From contig MPUH01000176.1 of the NCBI GenBank assembly GCA_001970955.1, forward strand, positions 1 to 64,000: a DNA stretch of 64,000 nt, given 5' to 3'. The notes under the pieces are model-generated. The model made no database searches and was not told the origin of the DNA. It saw only the letters and a program-made list of their open reading frames with translations. This DNA is from Stentor coeruleus (lineage: Eukaryota > Ciliophora > Heterotrichea > Heterotrichida > Stentoridae). Positions 31,879 through 41,931 of this stretch are shown here, one piece after another. Both the position numbers and the translations under genes were made by a program. Each line of letters starts with the position of its first letter. Position 1 is the stretch's first letter.

Positions 31879-33288
31879 CTAATAAGTTATTTTTTCGATA
31901 TTTGGACCTACTGTCTTATCAAATCTATCTTTCATTTTTTTACTAACACTTTCGTCAAAAAAGCAAATATCTCCTGAATTCCCATAGTGTATAAATCCCC
32001 ACCCTGTTTGATCATTCTGCATATTTTGTCTAGCTTTCCTTCTTAGTTCCTTAGCATATTCTATATTTGGTCTAAATACTAAAAATGATAAAATTTCTTC
32101 AATTATAACTTTTGGGAACTTCTTCAACCTTATCAAAGCTTTTTCTGCTTCATATCCAAAATATGTACTTTCGATTGGTTTCGTTGGGTCGACTATAAAA
32201 AAATTTAAAAACAATCTTTCTAAAGGCTCATCTGTTTGATTTGCCAATTCTAAAAATTTATGAGGAATACAGTTTAAAAACACAAAAGCTGAGTTTTCTT
32301 TAACATCAATTTCTTGCTCAGCACTAATACCAATATATGAAGAATAGCTTAAATCTGGAGCTTGTTTAGGTCTAAATAAAACTTGATCGTTTTCGAACCC
32401 AAAGTCGATTTTACAATAATAAACTCCTCCTGCGACTATATTTTCTGTCTTTCCTTCAACATGCCACTTTCCAGAATAACTAGTCCCTGGTTGAATCACA
32501 TATTTTTGCGCTTTAAAAACAACTTGGATTTTTTGATCCCCTTCGTTAAAAAGCCCAAGTTTTCTAAAACCAGGAAGCATTTGTTTAAAAACCCCCAGAA
32601 TATATGAATAAAGAGCTTTATTACCTTTCATAGGAAGGTTATGAATAGGACTTAAAAGTTTTATATTGAAATCAGAAGATACTAGAATATCAGTTGGAAA
32701 CCATTGATACTTAGAACGTTCTGAGATATTATCTTGACCTGAGGAATAATAGTAGTTAGGGGCTAAATCTGGGTCAATTATATCAAGTACAGGACATTCT
32801 TCATGCCAATCCTGCCGAGCTTCACCTATTTCATTAAGTTTTTCCACTAGGCTTTGTCTAAATTGATCTGAAAGTGGAAGTTCTTCTGCGAAATACAACG
32901 GGTAAATTAGCCATGATTCACCACCATCTCCATAACGAACAAACTTATCACAGCCAATTTTTCCAAATTCTGAAGGTGTAAAAGGCTCTAAATCTGCTTT
33001 TTTAGCTAAACTTAAGTCTGAAGGTATAAGTGACTGTAAAACTTTATCTGAGCTTAATTGATAATATTTTGAATTAGCATAAGACTCAATGTTCATAAGC
33101 TTATCATAATTTTTATAGTTTATTTTAGCTATAGTTCCCTGACAATATCCTTTGATTGTCTTTTCTAAAAGGTTTACTTTTGTTACTAGCATTATAATTT
33201 CTTCACGTTGAAAATTGATTATTTTAACAGGAATACTAACTTCTGAGAATATTCTTTGATATAGTTTCTCTATGGTTAGCTTTCCCAT
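31879..33288 (-). CDS. DUF4246-family protein, probable 2-oxoglutarate/Fe(II) oxygenase fold (copy 1)
   Basis: This 469-residue protein matches the DUF4246 family, known mainly from fungi and protists. Typical stretches are LNEIGEARQDWHE near 151-163, VLDIIDPDLAPN near 167-178 and YQWFPTDI near 194-201. SGKWHVEGKTENIVAGGVYY follows at about 272-291, then FLNCIPHKFLEL near 337-348 and FFIVDPTKPIEST near 363-375. His276, Glu278 and His343 could be the metal triad and Arg358 the 2-oxoglutarate contact; this is inference from the double-stranded beta-helix pattern. Length fits the family. The ATG is at 33286-33288 and no intron is needed. Substrate unknown. A close paralogue follows at 34147-35550. 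Confidence 0.82.
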   Translation of the reverse strand: MGKLTIEKLYQRIFSEVSIPVKIINFQREEIIMLVTKVNLLEKTIKGYCQGTIAKINYKNYDKLMNIESYANSKYYQLSSDKVLQSLIPSDLSLAKKADLEPFTPSEFGKIGCDKFVRYGDGGESWLIYPLYFAEELPLSDQFRQSLVEKLNEIGEARQDWHEECPVLDIIDPDLAPNYYYSSGQDNISERSKYQWFPTDILVSSDFNIKLLSPIHNLPMKGNKALYSYILGVFKQMLPGFRKLGLFNEGDQKIQVVFKAQKYVIQPGTSYSGKWHVEGKTENIVAGGVYYCKIDFGFENDQVLFRPKQAPDLSYSSYIGISAEQEIDVKENSAFVFLNCIPHKFLELANQTDEPLERLFLNFFIVDPTKPIESTYFGYEAEKALIRLKKFPKVIIEEILSFLVFRPNIEYAKELRRKARQNMQNDQTGWGFIHYGNSGDICFFDESVSKKMKDRFDKTVGPNIEKITY

Positions 33289-34146
33289 ATTAGGCTATTT
33301 ATAAAATTAGTGGATTGAAAATTAGACTAGATATTAAGAAGACAAAATTTTATCAAATATAATTTTGATAACTCTGTATTTCTATAAAAAAAATATCTTC
33401 TTAAATTGTTAAGTTTGAGTTTTATATCTTAATGGTATTTTTTATAAAATTATTAGATTGAGTTGGGTTAATGCTTTATATAAATACTCTTAAGCAAAAA
33501 TATAAATAATTATAAGTTTTTGATTTTATCTAATCACTTGTATAAGTTAAAATTGTACTAATATTCTTTAACCTAACTATAATATTCAATTTCTCTGATG
33601 TGTCATGGAACTTTATTTTCTGAATCTGATCCTAGTTTTTAATACATAAATTTAACTTTAAAGTATATAATCTAAGATATTAAAGATAATCTGAATACAG
33701 GGGGAATAATAGACTGATTATAAGCAAATAGTTTTTCCTATAATTTTTAACTTAAAATACTAAATACTATACAAACTATTATATAAAAAAAGTTAAGAAT
33801 TACCTAAATCATCTCAAAATACTTTAATTAAATTCATTGCCTTATATATCTTACTTCTAATTTAAATGCTATTAATTGTGTTTAATCATATCACGTTTAT
33901 AAAATTTGTGATTTTTTTTTGATTTTTGATTTTTCTTTGCTAAAACATGTTTTTTTTAAAATATACAGCAAATATCTGTTGATACCTAAATTGAATATGC
34001 ATAATTTTTTTTAAAGTGATTTTATATTCCCAAATGCAAATTCTTACTCTATTATATTTTATCGTGATATTAATCAAAGAAAACATATTTTTTTTTTTAT
34101 GCTAAGTCTATAATCTTATAAGAGCGCCCTTTAGTTGTAAATTCTT
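33289..34146. other. Spacer between the DUF4246 paralogues
   Basis: AT-rich. Its last 50 bases (34097-34146) hold the former C-terminal codons of copy 2 in another frame. Otherwise nothing seen. Confidence 0.55.
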
Positions 34147-35550
34147 CTACAAACAAAACACCTCCTGAATCTTCATAGTCCAATTATTATTATTATTAGT
34201 ATAATTAATATATAATCCAAAATTTTTTAAAATAAACTTATCATATCCATGTCTTACAAACCTCCACCCAGTTGTTTCATTCTGCATACAATATCTAGCT
34301 TTTCTTCTTAACTCTTTAGCACTTCCTATATTTGGTCTAAATACCAAAAAAGATAAAATTTCTTCAACAATAACTTTTGGGAACTTTTTCAATCCTATCA
34401 AAGCTTTTTCTGCTTCACATCCTAAACTTGTACTTTCTATCGGTTTGTTTGGGTCAACTATATAAAAATTTAAAAACATCCTTTCTAAAGGTTCAGTTGT
34501 AATATTAGTTAACTTTAAAGACTTGTTAGGAATACAATTCAAAAACACAAACGCTAAATTTTCATGAACATAAATTTTTTGCTTAGTAATAATTTCTGAG
34601 CATAAAGTATAATAAGAATCTGGAGCTTTTCTTGGCATAAAAATTACTTCATCTTTTTCGAATCTAGGGTCGATTTTACAATAATAAACTCCTCCTGCGA
34701 TTATGTTTTCTGTCTTTCCTTCAAGATGCCACTTTCCAGAATAGCTGGCTCCTGGTTGAATCACATGTTTTTGTGCTTTGAAAACTACTTGGATTTTTTG
34801 AGTCCCTCCATTTAAGAACCCAAGTTTGTTGAAACCAGGAAGCATATTTTTAAAAACTTCAAGAATATAGGAATAAAGGTCTTTATTATCTTTAAAAGAA
34901 AGGTTATGGATAGGACCTAAAAGTTTTATATCGAGATCAGGAGTTATTAGAATATCAGTAGGGAACCATTGATACTTAAAACGCTCTAGATTTTGTACTT
35001 GGGTAGAGGAATAATAGTAATTAGGGGCTAAATCTGGGTCAATAATATCAAGTACAGGATATTCTTCATGCCAATCCTGCCGAGTTTCACCTAATTCATT
35101 AAGTTTTTTTACTAGTCCTTCTTTAATTCTATCTGAAAGTTGAAGGTTTTCTGCGAAATACAATGGGTAAATTAGCCATGAAATATTACTCCCATAATAA
35201 ATTAGTGTATCCCAGCCGATTTTTCTGAATTCTGTTGATGTATAAAGTTGTATATTTGATTTTTTACTTAAATACATCATAAAAGGTGAAAGCGTATGTA
35301 AAACTATACCTGAATTTAATTCATATGATTTTGAAGTAGGCTTATCATTGACGTTTAAAAGTTTATAATAATTTTTATTGTTTATATCAGCTATTTCTCC
35401 TTTACAATATCCAGTGAGTATATCTTCTTCAAGGTTTACTTTTGTCACAAGAATTTTGATTTTCTTATTTTGAGAGGAAATTACTTTGACAGGAATGCTG
35501 TCTGTAGATTTTAGAATTTGATAAAGGCTTTCTATGGTTAATTTCTCCAT
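34147..35550 (-). CDS. DUF4246-family protein, copy 2, with lost metal His and altered C-terminus
   Basis: This 467-residue paralogue of the 31879 gene is alignable along nearly its full length (SGKWHLEGKTENIIAGGVYY, YQWFPTDILIT, IVDPNKPIEST). His275 and Glu277 are kept. The residue matching His343 of copy 1 is Asn342 (CIPNKS versus CIPHKF), so the predicted metal triad is incomplete. Near the end an AAT repeat (AATAATAATAATAAT, giving NNNNN) coincides with a frame change. Past it, the homologous C-terminus (SGGVLFVEE, compare SGDICFFDE) continues in another frame to a stop at about 34097. The protein is therefore probably non-catalytic or on the way to a pseudogene. The ATG is at 35548-35550. 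Confidence 0.78.
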   Translation of the reverse strand: MEKLTIESLYQILKSTDSIPVKVISSQNKKIKILVTKVNLEEDILTGYCKGEIADINNKNYYKLLNVNDKPTSKSYELNSGIVLHTLSPFMMYLSKKSNIQLYTSTEFRKIGWDTLIYYGSNISWLIYPLYFAENLQLSDRIKEGLVKKLNELGETRQDWHEEYPVLDIIDPDLAPNYYYSSTQVQNLERFKYQWFPTDILITPDLDIKLLGPIHNLSFKDNKDLYSYILEVFKNMLPGFNKLGFLNGGTQKIQVVFKAQKHVIQPGASYSGKWHLEGKTENIIAGGVYYCKIDPRFEKDEVIFMPRKAPDSYYTLCSEIITKQKIYVHENLAFVFLNCIPNKSLKLTNITTEPLERMFLNFYIVDPNKPIESTSLGCEAEKALIGLKKFPKVIVEEILSFLVFRPNIGSAKELRRKARYCMQNETTGWRFVRHGYDKFILKNFGLYINYTNNNNNWTMKIQEVFCL

Positions 35551-35565
35551 TTTTTGTTATTTGTA

Positions 35566-35927
35566 ATAGATTAGATAGGTTTAAGATAGTTTTTATTCTA
35601 TTATTAAATGATTTATACAATGTTATAATAATGAGTACTATTGTTATAGACAATTTTGCGAAACCTAATTTTAAAATGTGAAATACTGTTATAATCAATT
35701 TTTACCAAGAATAGATTAAAAAAGTCAAAAACCAACAAGATTTTATNATTAGATAGGTTTAAGATAGTTTTTATTTTATTATTAAGTGATTTATACAATG
35801 TTATAATAATGAGTACTATTGTTATAGACAATTTTGCGAAATCTAATTTTAAAATGTGAAATACTGTTATAATCAATTTTTACCAAGAATAGATTAAAAA
35901 AGTCAAAAACCAACAAGATTTTATTCA
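35566..35927. repeat. About 180-base near-identical direct duplication around an N
   Basis: The sequence before the N at 35747 is repeated after it with a few single-base differences. This fits either two overlapping contigs from variant copies joined without collapse, or a real tandem duplication. It lies upstream of DUF4246 copy 2. Confidence 0.85.
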
Positions 35928-36162
35928 TTTCAATAAAAGATTCATTTAATACTTATATGCCTATTAAAATTATAATTTCACGATGTTTTATTATTTTAGA
36001 GTATTAAATGCACATATGCTAACAAAAATATACTCAATTGCAAATAAAGATTCTTATAATAGAGGATTGACTATGGTTTAATTTTTAATCTTTTATAAAA
36101 ATTAAGCTTGACAAAATAAGATACTTTTTGATATAAGAGTTTTAGAAAACTATTATTAACTA
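35928..36162. other. Spacer before the RING gene
   Basis: AT-rich with no recognised feature. Confidence 0.5.
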
Positions 36163-37432
36163 TTAAATTATTTCTAAAAAAAAAGTAAAGCCAAGCACTG
36201 GAAAGCAATTTTTATACCTATTTCCTTCTAAATCATACAGAGCATATGAAGGATACTCACCATAAGGGATAAATAAATAAAATCTAGAGCCATACATAAA
36301 TGCATTCATCATAATTTTGCTATTTTGTTTCCATACAATTATTTGATCTAAATAAATAACTTTTGTAATACGTTCTGGTTGGTATTCTATTATCAAATTT
36401 TCAAATTTTTGAGTAACATTATCTAGTGTAATTGCTAATTCTTCAATATAAGTATATCCTAATGAATCTACTGGTGTTCCTATTGCAATTCCTGTAATGA
36501 AATATGTATGTGAATCTCGATTTTCAATAACCATAGCCATACTATCTTGATAATCTCTATGAGGATAAGCTATATTAAAAGCTGTAAAGAAAATTTTATC
36601 TGAAACTAATTTCTTGAGTTCTTCATTTAACAGTACACCTAAATGTTTACCAAATTCAGAAGTGATTATTCCAGTGATAAAATATTCTTCTAAAACTATT
36701 TCATAAGGTCTTTCATTTTTATAAACCTCAATGCTACTTATTTCTTCATTTTCTTGGAGTTTTGTATTGGGTTCAATAATTTTTTCTATTAACCCCGCAC
36801 TTTCCTTTGCTTCTCTTATCATTTTTTTTAAATCTTCATCCTTTAACCCAGCAAATGTTTTTATAATATTCCCTTCTTTAATCTTTTCCTTTAAATTATT
36901 TATCTTAACATTAATTTCAGACTTAACCCAATTTATCCCATCACAAACATCTTCAATACACTTTTGATTACTTTCTTGCAAAATCCTTTCTGACTTTTTT
37001 TTAATATCCTCAACACATTGATTGATATTTTCTTCTATGTTTTCATGTCCTTTAATCGAAACATAACAGTTTTGATGACTTTTTTTGCAAGATTCGCATA
37101 GAGGCTGAATATGATCCATGCATCGAAACATAACAGTTTTGATGACTTTTTTTGCAAGATTCACATAGAGGCTGAATATGATCCATGCAAATTCCTAAAA
37201 TTGTAAGATGATGTAATGGACATAATAAAGAAATTAGTTCAAGATTTTTTTGGCAAGGTGTAGCAGAAGAATAATCAACTAATTCATTATCTAAAGGACA
37301 TACTTGTGGATATTGATAAGTTTTTAAATATTCAATACAAGAATTGCATAGTATATGATTACATATTAGTTTCATAGGCAAATGAGATTCTGTATCGAAA
37401 GCTTCTAAGCAATAAAGACACAAATTTTCCAT
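36163..37432 (-). CDS. RING/B-box-like/coiled-coil protein, frame broken by a 67-base tandem duplication
   Basis: The gene resembles the 27322-28644 protein. It has an N-terminal RING (CLYC, CNHILCNSC, CPLDN), a B-box-like cluster (CPLHH, CMDH, CESCKKSHQNC), coiled coil, and the same beta-rich C-terminal domain (TYFITGIAIGTPVDSLGYTY, ERITKVIYLDQIIV). As given it is two overlapping frames, 37432 down to 37052 and 37164 down to 36163. The cause is a 67-base tandem duplication (37056-37122 and 37123-37189, one base different). Counting that unit once gives 400 codons in one frame. Either an assembly error or a fresh disabling mutation explains it. The ATG is at 37430-37432. Confidence 0.75.
37056..37189. 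repeat. 67-base tandem duplication inside the RING gene
   Basis: Copies at 37056-37122 and 37123-37189 differ at one base. The length is not a multiple of three and shifts the frame at the B-box-like cluster. No N marks the junction. Confidence 0.9.
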
Positions 37433-38139
37433 ATTATTTTTATTATATGGATTCTACATTTGGATTATTTATAGTCTATTAAGATTAGTATATAAAGTTT
37501 ATAAACAATTTTGAGTGAATGTGTAATGATTATAAATTTACCCAATTTCAGATAAGTTTGTTAAAAATGACCAATTTGATTGACTTAGTTTTTGATTTAC
37601 TTTAGCTTGACTTCTATTTTAAGATACTATAAAAAAATCGATTTATGGAAACTTTGATGATATTTTATTAGTTATAACTCAGTGCAAAGATCAGTGTGAT
37701 ATATTTTATATGTGCTTGAATATACCTAGAATTGAAGATTAAAAAAAAATTTAGACTAAAATTAAGTTAAAAAAATTATGCTGATATTTTTCATATTATC
37801 AATGTAATACTACTTTTGTATCATGAGTTTTGTATCATGAGTGATTTTTAGAATCTTATTTGTTTGATTTATCAATTTCAGCTTATATAATTGGGGTTTT
37901 GTAATTTTAAAAGGTAGTAGTTTATATATATAAAACTTATTGCTGAGCGAAAATTATTGCAAACTTAATGAAGATCATATCAGTGAAAAATGTTTTATAG
38001 TAATGCAAGCTAAGGAAGAAATAATTTAAATTTTATACATAAATTGTATAAAAAGAGTGAATTGGATTTATAGTTATAAGCAATTAATAACAGTATTTAT
38101 AGTTATTAATTTGCTTGTTTTATTGATACAAAAAATGTA
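37433..38139. other. Intergenic region
   Basis: AT-rich, with a small direct repeat near 37815-37850. No gene seen. Confidence 0.5.
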
Positions 38140-38951
38140 GTATGCTTAGATATAATTCATATAGATAAAGCAAATGAAGTTTAGAGCTATGCATAAATAA
38201 TTCCATTGTAATTTTCATATTTAGTTTCCATAAAATTAGTTTATTTCAAATAAATTACTGTTATAATTCGGTCTGGTCTATGATCAAATTTTCAATTTTT
38301 TGAGTACTATTATATAATATAATCATATTTTGAATATAAAAACAATGATAATTGCTAATTCTTCAATATAAGCATATACTAGTGAGACTATTAGTGCTCT
38401 AATTATTATTCCTGTATAAATAAGGGATGAAATTTCGATTTTAATAACTAAGAAGCGTAATCTTAAATCTTTAAAAGAAAAAAGTATATTAAAATAGCAT
38501 AAGTCTCAAGCTTAAAATTAATTTCTTGATTCTTCTTGGATTGACACTATTAAATATTTATTGATTTTCACTGCAATATTCTTTAATAAATACTCATTCT
38601 CCTTTTATCAAATCATCTAAAAATCATTATCACTAAATATTTTTATAATATTCGCTTTTTTATCCTTGATTTTTTTACGCAATATCGCATAGAGGCTGAA
38701 TATGATCAGTGCAAATTCTTAAAATTATATGATTGCAATTGAATAATAAAAAAAGTAATTTTAAGTTTTTGACTAAGAGAAGTCAATTGATAAATTATCT
38801 AAGGACATACTTGGGAAATATTGATAGATTTTTGATTAGTTAGTACACAATTTGCATATTGTATGATTAAATGCTAATTTCATAAACAAACGATATTCAA
38901 ACGATATTTTTTTATAAAACCTTCTAAACAGTAAGGATAAGCATTTTCCAT
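38140..38951 (-). pseudogene. Full-length relic of the RING/B-box-like gene
   Basis: On the minus strand the sequence follows the 36163-37432 gene from its ATG region (TTTTCCATATTATTT at about 38940-38957) to the C-terminal beta domain (matches near 38160-38380). It includes the stretch CGCATAGAGGCTGAATATGA shared at the B-box-like cluster, near 38685. It is shortened and carries many stops and frame changes, so it cannot make the protein. It lies directly upstream of the disrupted functional-looking copy, as expected for tandem duplication then decay. Confidence 0.7.
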
Positions 38952-39253
38952 ATTATTTATATGTGTTTAACGTTATAATACACTGAGTAAAGTACAAGTA
39001 AAGTTGAATGCAAATTATGAGGTAAGGAAATAATAATTTCAAGCATGCTTCTGCTGGTAAACACTAGAAATTTTCTTTTAAGTAATGCTTAAATCTCGAA
39101 AATTCATTTAAATTTACTATCCACCTTCTATTAAAATATCCTTCACAACATCTCCCTATAGACAATAAAATCTATAAAAACCCTAACAAATCCACTTCCA
39201 AAGCCTAAAAAGCCTATCTCATTATTCTAAAAAACTGAAAAATAATAAGCATT

Positions 39254-39919
39254 ATGAGTTTATTCTTAGGCGATTTACCCCCAAATATAAATGAAGAACT
39301 CTTAACGTCAGAATATCAAAAATTCGGCCGCTGCAAAGTGAAATTCTGCGTAAATCCTAAACAGGGAAAATTTGCTTTCATCGATTTTTTCAACGAAAAA
39401 TCAACAAAACAAGCATATATGCATTCAAAAGGTAAACTAATAGAAGGAAAACTAATCCAAGTCCACTTAAACTACTCTACACCTCAAATCCTAGAAAATC
39501 CAGTCATATTTCCATTACAAAATCCTATAAAATCTTTAGTTTCCCCTGTAAAAATCCAAGCATCACATACAAAAATTCTTGAAGATAATTCTATAGCAAA
39601 TTGGGACTTTTGCGAACCAGAAGCATATTTTGACCCTGTTTCTGAGTCTGTTAGTCCTAATAAACCTAAACTTAAGCCTATACCAATACCAAGACATAAA
39701 CGTGGAAGGAAGAAAACTGGAGAAGACACAGCAAATCCTGTAGTTTTTATTGATCATAATACAGTTACTGCATATGGAAATGTGTTTAAAGTGAAAAGTA
39801 TATGCAAAAAAGACGGGAATAGTATAATTAAATGCGAAGTTTGCAATAGGAAATTCAAGAAAAAATCAATCAGGTCGCATGTGATATCTAAGCTTCATCA
39901 AGATAAATTTAGTCAGTAA
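39254..39919 (+). CDS. RRM protein with C-terminal C2H2 zinc finger
   Basis: This 221-residue probable nuclear RNA-binding protein opens with an RRM at about residues 2-72. RNP2 reads LFLGDLP and RNP1 reads KFAFIDFF, with a KLIEGKLIQVHL fourth strand. A linker of about 90 residues includes a basic AT-hook-like patch, RHKRGRKKTG. The C-terminus (about 187-216) is a C2H2 finger of the U1/matrin style, CEVCNRKFKKKSIRSHVISKLH, often found in RNA or spliceosome proteins. The ATG at 39254 starts immediately before the RRM. The 5' flank is A/C-rich. Name unknown. A role in mRNA handling is inferred from the two RNA-type domains. Confidence 0.85.
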   Translation: MSLFLGDLPPNINEELLTSEYQKFGRCKVKFCVNPKQGKFAFIDFFNEKSTKQAYMHSKGKLIEGKLIQVHLNYSTPQILENPVIFPLQNPIKSLVSPVKIQASHTKILEDNSIANWDFCEPEAYFDPVSESVSPNKPKLKPIPIPRHKRGRKKTGEDTANPVVFIDHNTVTAYGNVFKVKSICKKDGNSIIKCEVCNRKFKKKSIRSHVISKLHQDKFSQ

Positions 39920-40425
39920 TTAATAAATGTGGCTTTTTTTTAAAGGAGGTTTATAGTAAATAATATTTGGATATAGTTTTTTTAAAGTTAGGGTGTTAGG
40001 GCGTTGTAGGTTTAATTGATAATAAGTCTATGTTTTTTCAAGGATTAAAATATATTTTATGAAAGTAGAAAGATAAGATGATTTATAATGATTATATAGG
40101 ATACAAAAACTTTTGTTATGATTATTTTCTTGTTATATCAGATAATAAAAGCTACAAATATTTACTTAACCATAATTCAAAACTATCATAATTTAATTAT
40201 TAAAATAATTTTATACCACATCAACTAAAGTTTTTTCTAAATCGATATGAAAAAAGGCAAAGTTCAATGAAAAAAATATACACAAGCAACATCATAAATT
40301 ACAAACTCTAAACCTTAAATCCAACTATTCTCTTAAACCTCATCGAATAATCCTTAATCTTAAAAATCTTAAAATCTAAAAAATCTCATAAATCCTCATA
40401 ACTAAAAGATAAAAGAAGTATATAT
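39920..40425. other. Spacer between two plus-strand genes
   Basis: The left part is T/G-rich (3' flank) and the right part, from about 40150, A/C-rich (5' flank). No gene seen. Confidence 0.55.
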
Positions 40426-41931
40426 ATGGAATCCAATTTATGGGTTAAGTGCTTTTCAGTTGTTACTTTTGACGAAGATGTCGGGCAAAAAGTAGAGTTC
40501 CAAGTTCCAGCAATAATGACTGAAGAACAGCAGCAAGCTTTAGCATTCCTAGCATTCCCCGACTCAAACTCTTTCAATATTATAGGGGACTTAATGTATG
40601 TATTCAAAATGAAGCATGAACCATCTCTTTTCGGCTACGTTTATTTCCGCCAACAACGCGATCCAACTAAGCCCCGTAAATTCTTCCAAAAGTCTCTTGT
40701 CTTAGTATCTGAACATCCTTACATATCCTTATTTCGACAAGTTATTGAAATTGTTGGACCACTGTATTTCGACCATGGGGAATCGATTTTTGAAGCTATC
40801 AACAGTTGTCTAAGAAGTTGGGGAAATATCATCCCTGGAAGAACTTATGAGCTGCCAATGCTAGGGACGGTAATTGTATTCACAATCCCATCAACAGAAC
40901 AAACAATAATTCCACAGCTTTTAGGAGATGGGATTACTGATATCTTAGATTCAATGAACATAGGTCATCCTGGGTTGTTTCAAGATATCAATCTTTGTGA
41001 ATTGGTTGGGATGCCTTTTATCAAAAAATATCTTTGGAGTTTTTGGGAAGTACTTATATGTGGAGAAGCAACACTTATTGTCACTGATAGTCCAGAAACA
41101 TGCAGTATATTAATTCTAGGGTTATTATCTCTTATATCCCCACTAATTTACTCTGGGGAGTTCCACCCATATTTCACAATCTTTGACCCTGAGTTTCGAG
41201 ATATTCAAAGCCTTTATGAGAAAAAAAAACTTACAGATATGGTTATAGGGGCAACAAATCCATATATTTTAAAAATTTTCTCTGATATGGACAATGTGTA
41301 TCAATTCGAAGATCAAAATGGCCTTCAATTAACTTATACTAATGCTAATAACGGTATAATCCCTCCATATAAACCTGTTCTAAGCCAGCTTTTTGAATCA
41401 AATACCAAAGAAGTTTTAGCTATAAACAATACAACTATTCGAAGACATTTTAGAGAATTAACAATATCTTTTCTCCAACCTTTTGAACAATATTTGTCTA
41501 TGGATTTAACTAAAATTCAAGAATCTCCATTTACCCCACTTAGTTTAAAACCTTTTTCTGAACAAGAGTTTTTATCTTTTGCTAATAATTCAAGAAATAT
41601 GCTACCTTTATTGAAATATACAACAAGACCTAAAGCTTTATCACTTTATAATAGGTTCATCAAATCGACAACTTTTAATAAATGGTTTGCATCACAGAGA
41701 CAAAAAGCTAATGAGAAATCTGATAAGATTATAAGAAATGCGATGTATGATTTTGATGTGTCAAAGATTTTTTGTATGGAAAAAAAAGAGAGGAATGTTT
41801 ATTATCAAAAGATTAAAGGGAGGTTGATGTATGAAGAAAAAGTTGGAGAAAATTTTGAAGGAATTAATAAACTCAAAAATCAGCTGAGCTTGCTTGAGCA
41901 GAATATTGCTGGACTGAATAATACTGTATAG
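40426..41931 (+). CDS. DENND6-like DENN-domain protein, probable Rab exchange factor
   Basis: This 501-residue protein matches DENND6 (FAM116), a DENN protein that activates endosomal Rabs such as Rab14 by GDP-GTP exchange. Diagnostic stretches in order are CFSVVTFDEDVGQKVEF near 9-25, FLAFPDSNSFNIIGD near 41-55 and LFGYVYFRQQRDPTK near 65-80. FFQKSLVLVSEHPYISLFRQ follows at about 85-104 and WGNIIPGRTYELPMLGTVIV near 135-155. A central DENN core (SLISPLIYSGEFHPYFTIFD) and a helical C-terminus follow. It is a little shorter than animal proteins (about 600). The ATG at 40426 is the first in frame. It would act on endosome or recycling membranes; the Rab partner is inferred. Confidence 0.9.
   Translation: MESNLWVKCFSVVTFDEDVGQKVEFQVPAIMTEEQQQALAFLAFPDSNSFNIIGDLMYVFKMKHEPSLFGYVYFRQQRDPTKPRKFFQKSLVLVSEHPYISLFRQVIEIVGPLYFDHGESIFEAINSCLRSWGNIIPGRTYELPMLGTVIVFTIPSTEQTIIPQLLGDGITDILDSMNIGHPGLFQDINLCELVGMPFIKKYLWSFWEVLICGEATLIVTDSPETCSILILGLLSLISPLIYSGEFHPYFTIFDPEFRDIQSLYEKKKLTDMVIGATNPYILKIFSDMDNVYQFEDQNGLQLTYTNANNGIIPPYKPVLSQLFESNTKEVLAINNTTIRRHFRELTISFLQPFEQYLSMDLTKIQESPFTPLSLKPFSEQEFLSFANNSRNMLPLLKYTTRPKALSLYNRFIKSTTFNKWFASQRQKANEKSDKIIRNAMYDFDVSKIFCMEKKERNVYYQKIKGRLMYEEKVGENFEGINKLKNQLSLLEQNIAGLNNTV

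Noticed and set aside
35465-35876. Two overlapping minus-strand frames upstream of DUF4246 copy 2
   Set aside because: They are the same duplicated spacer around an N and are not gene-like.
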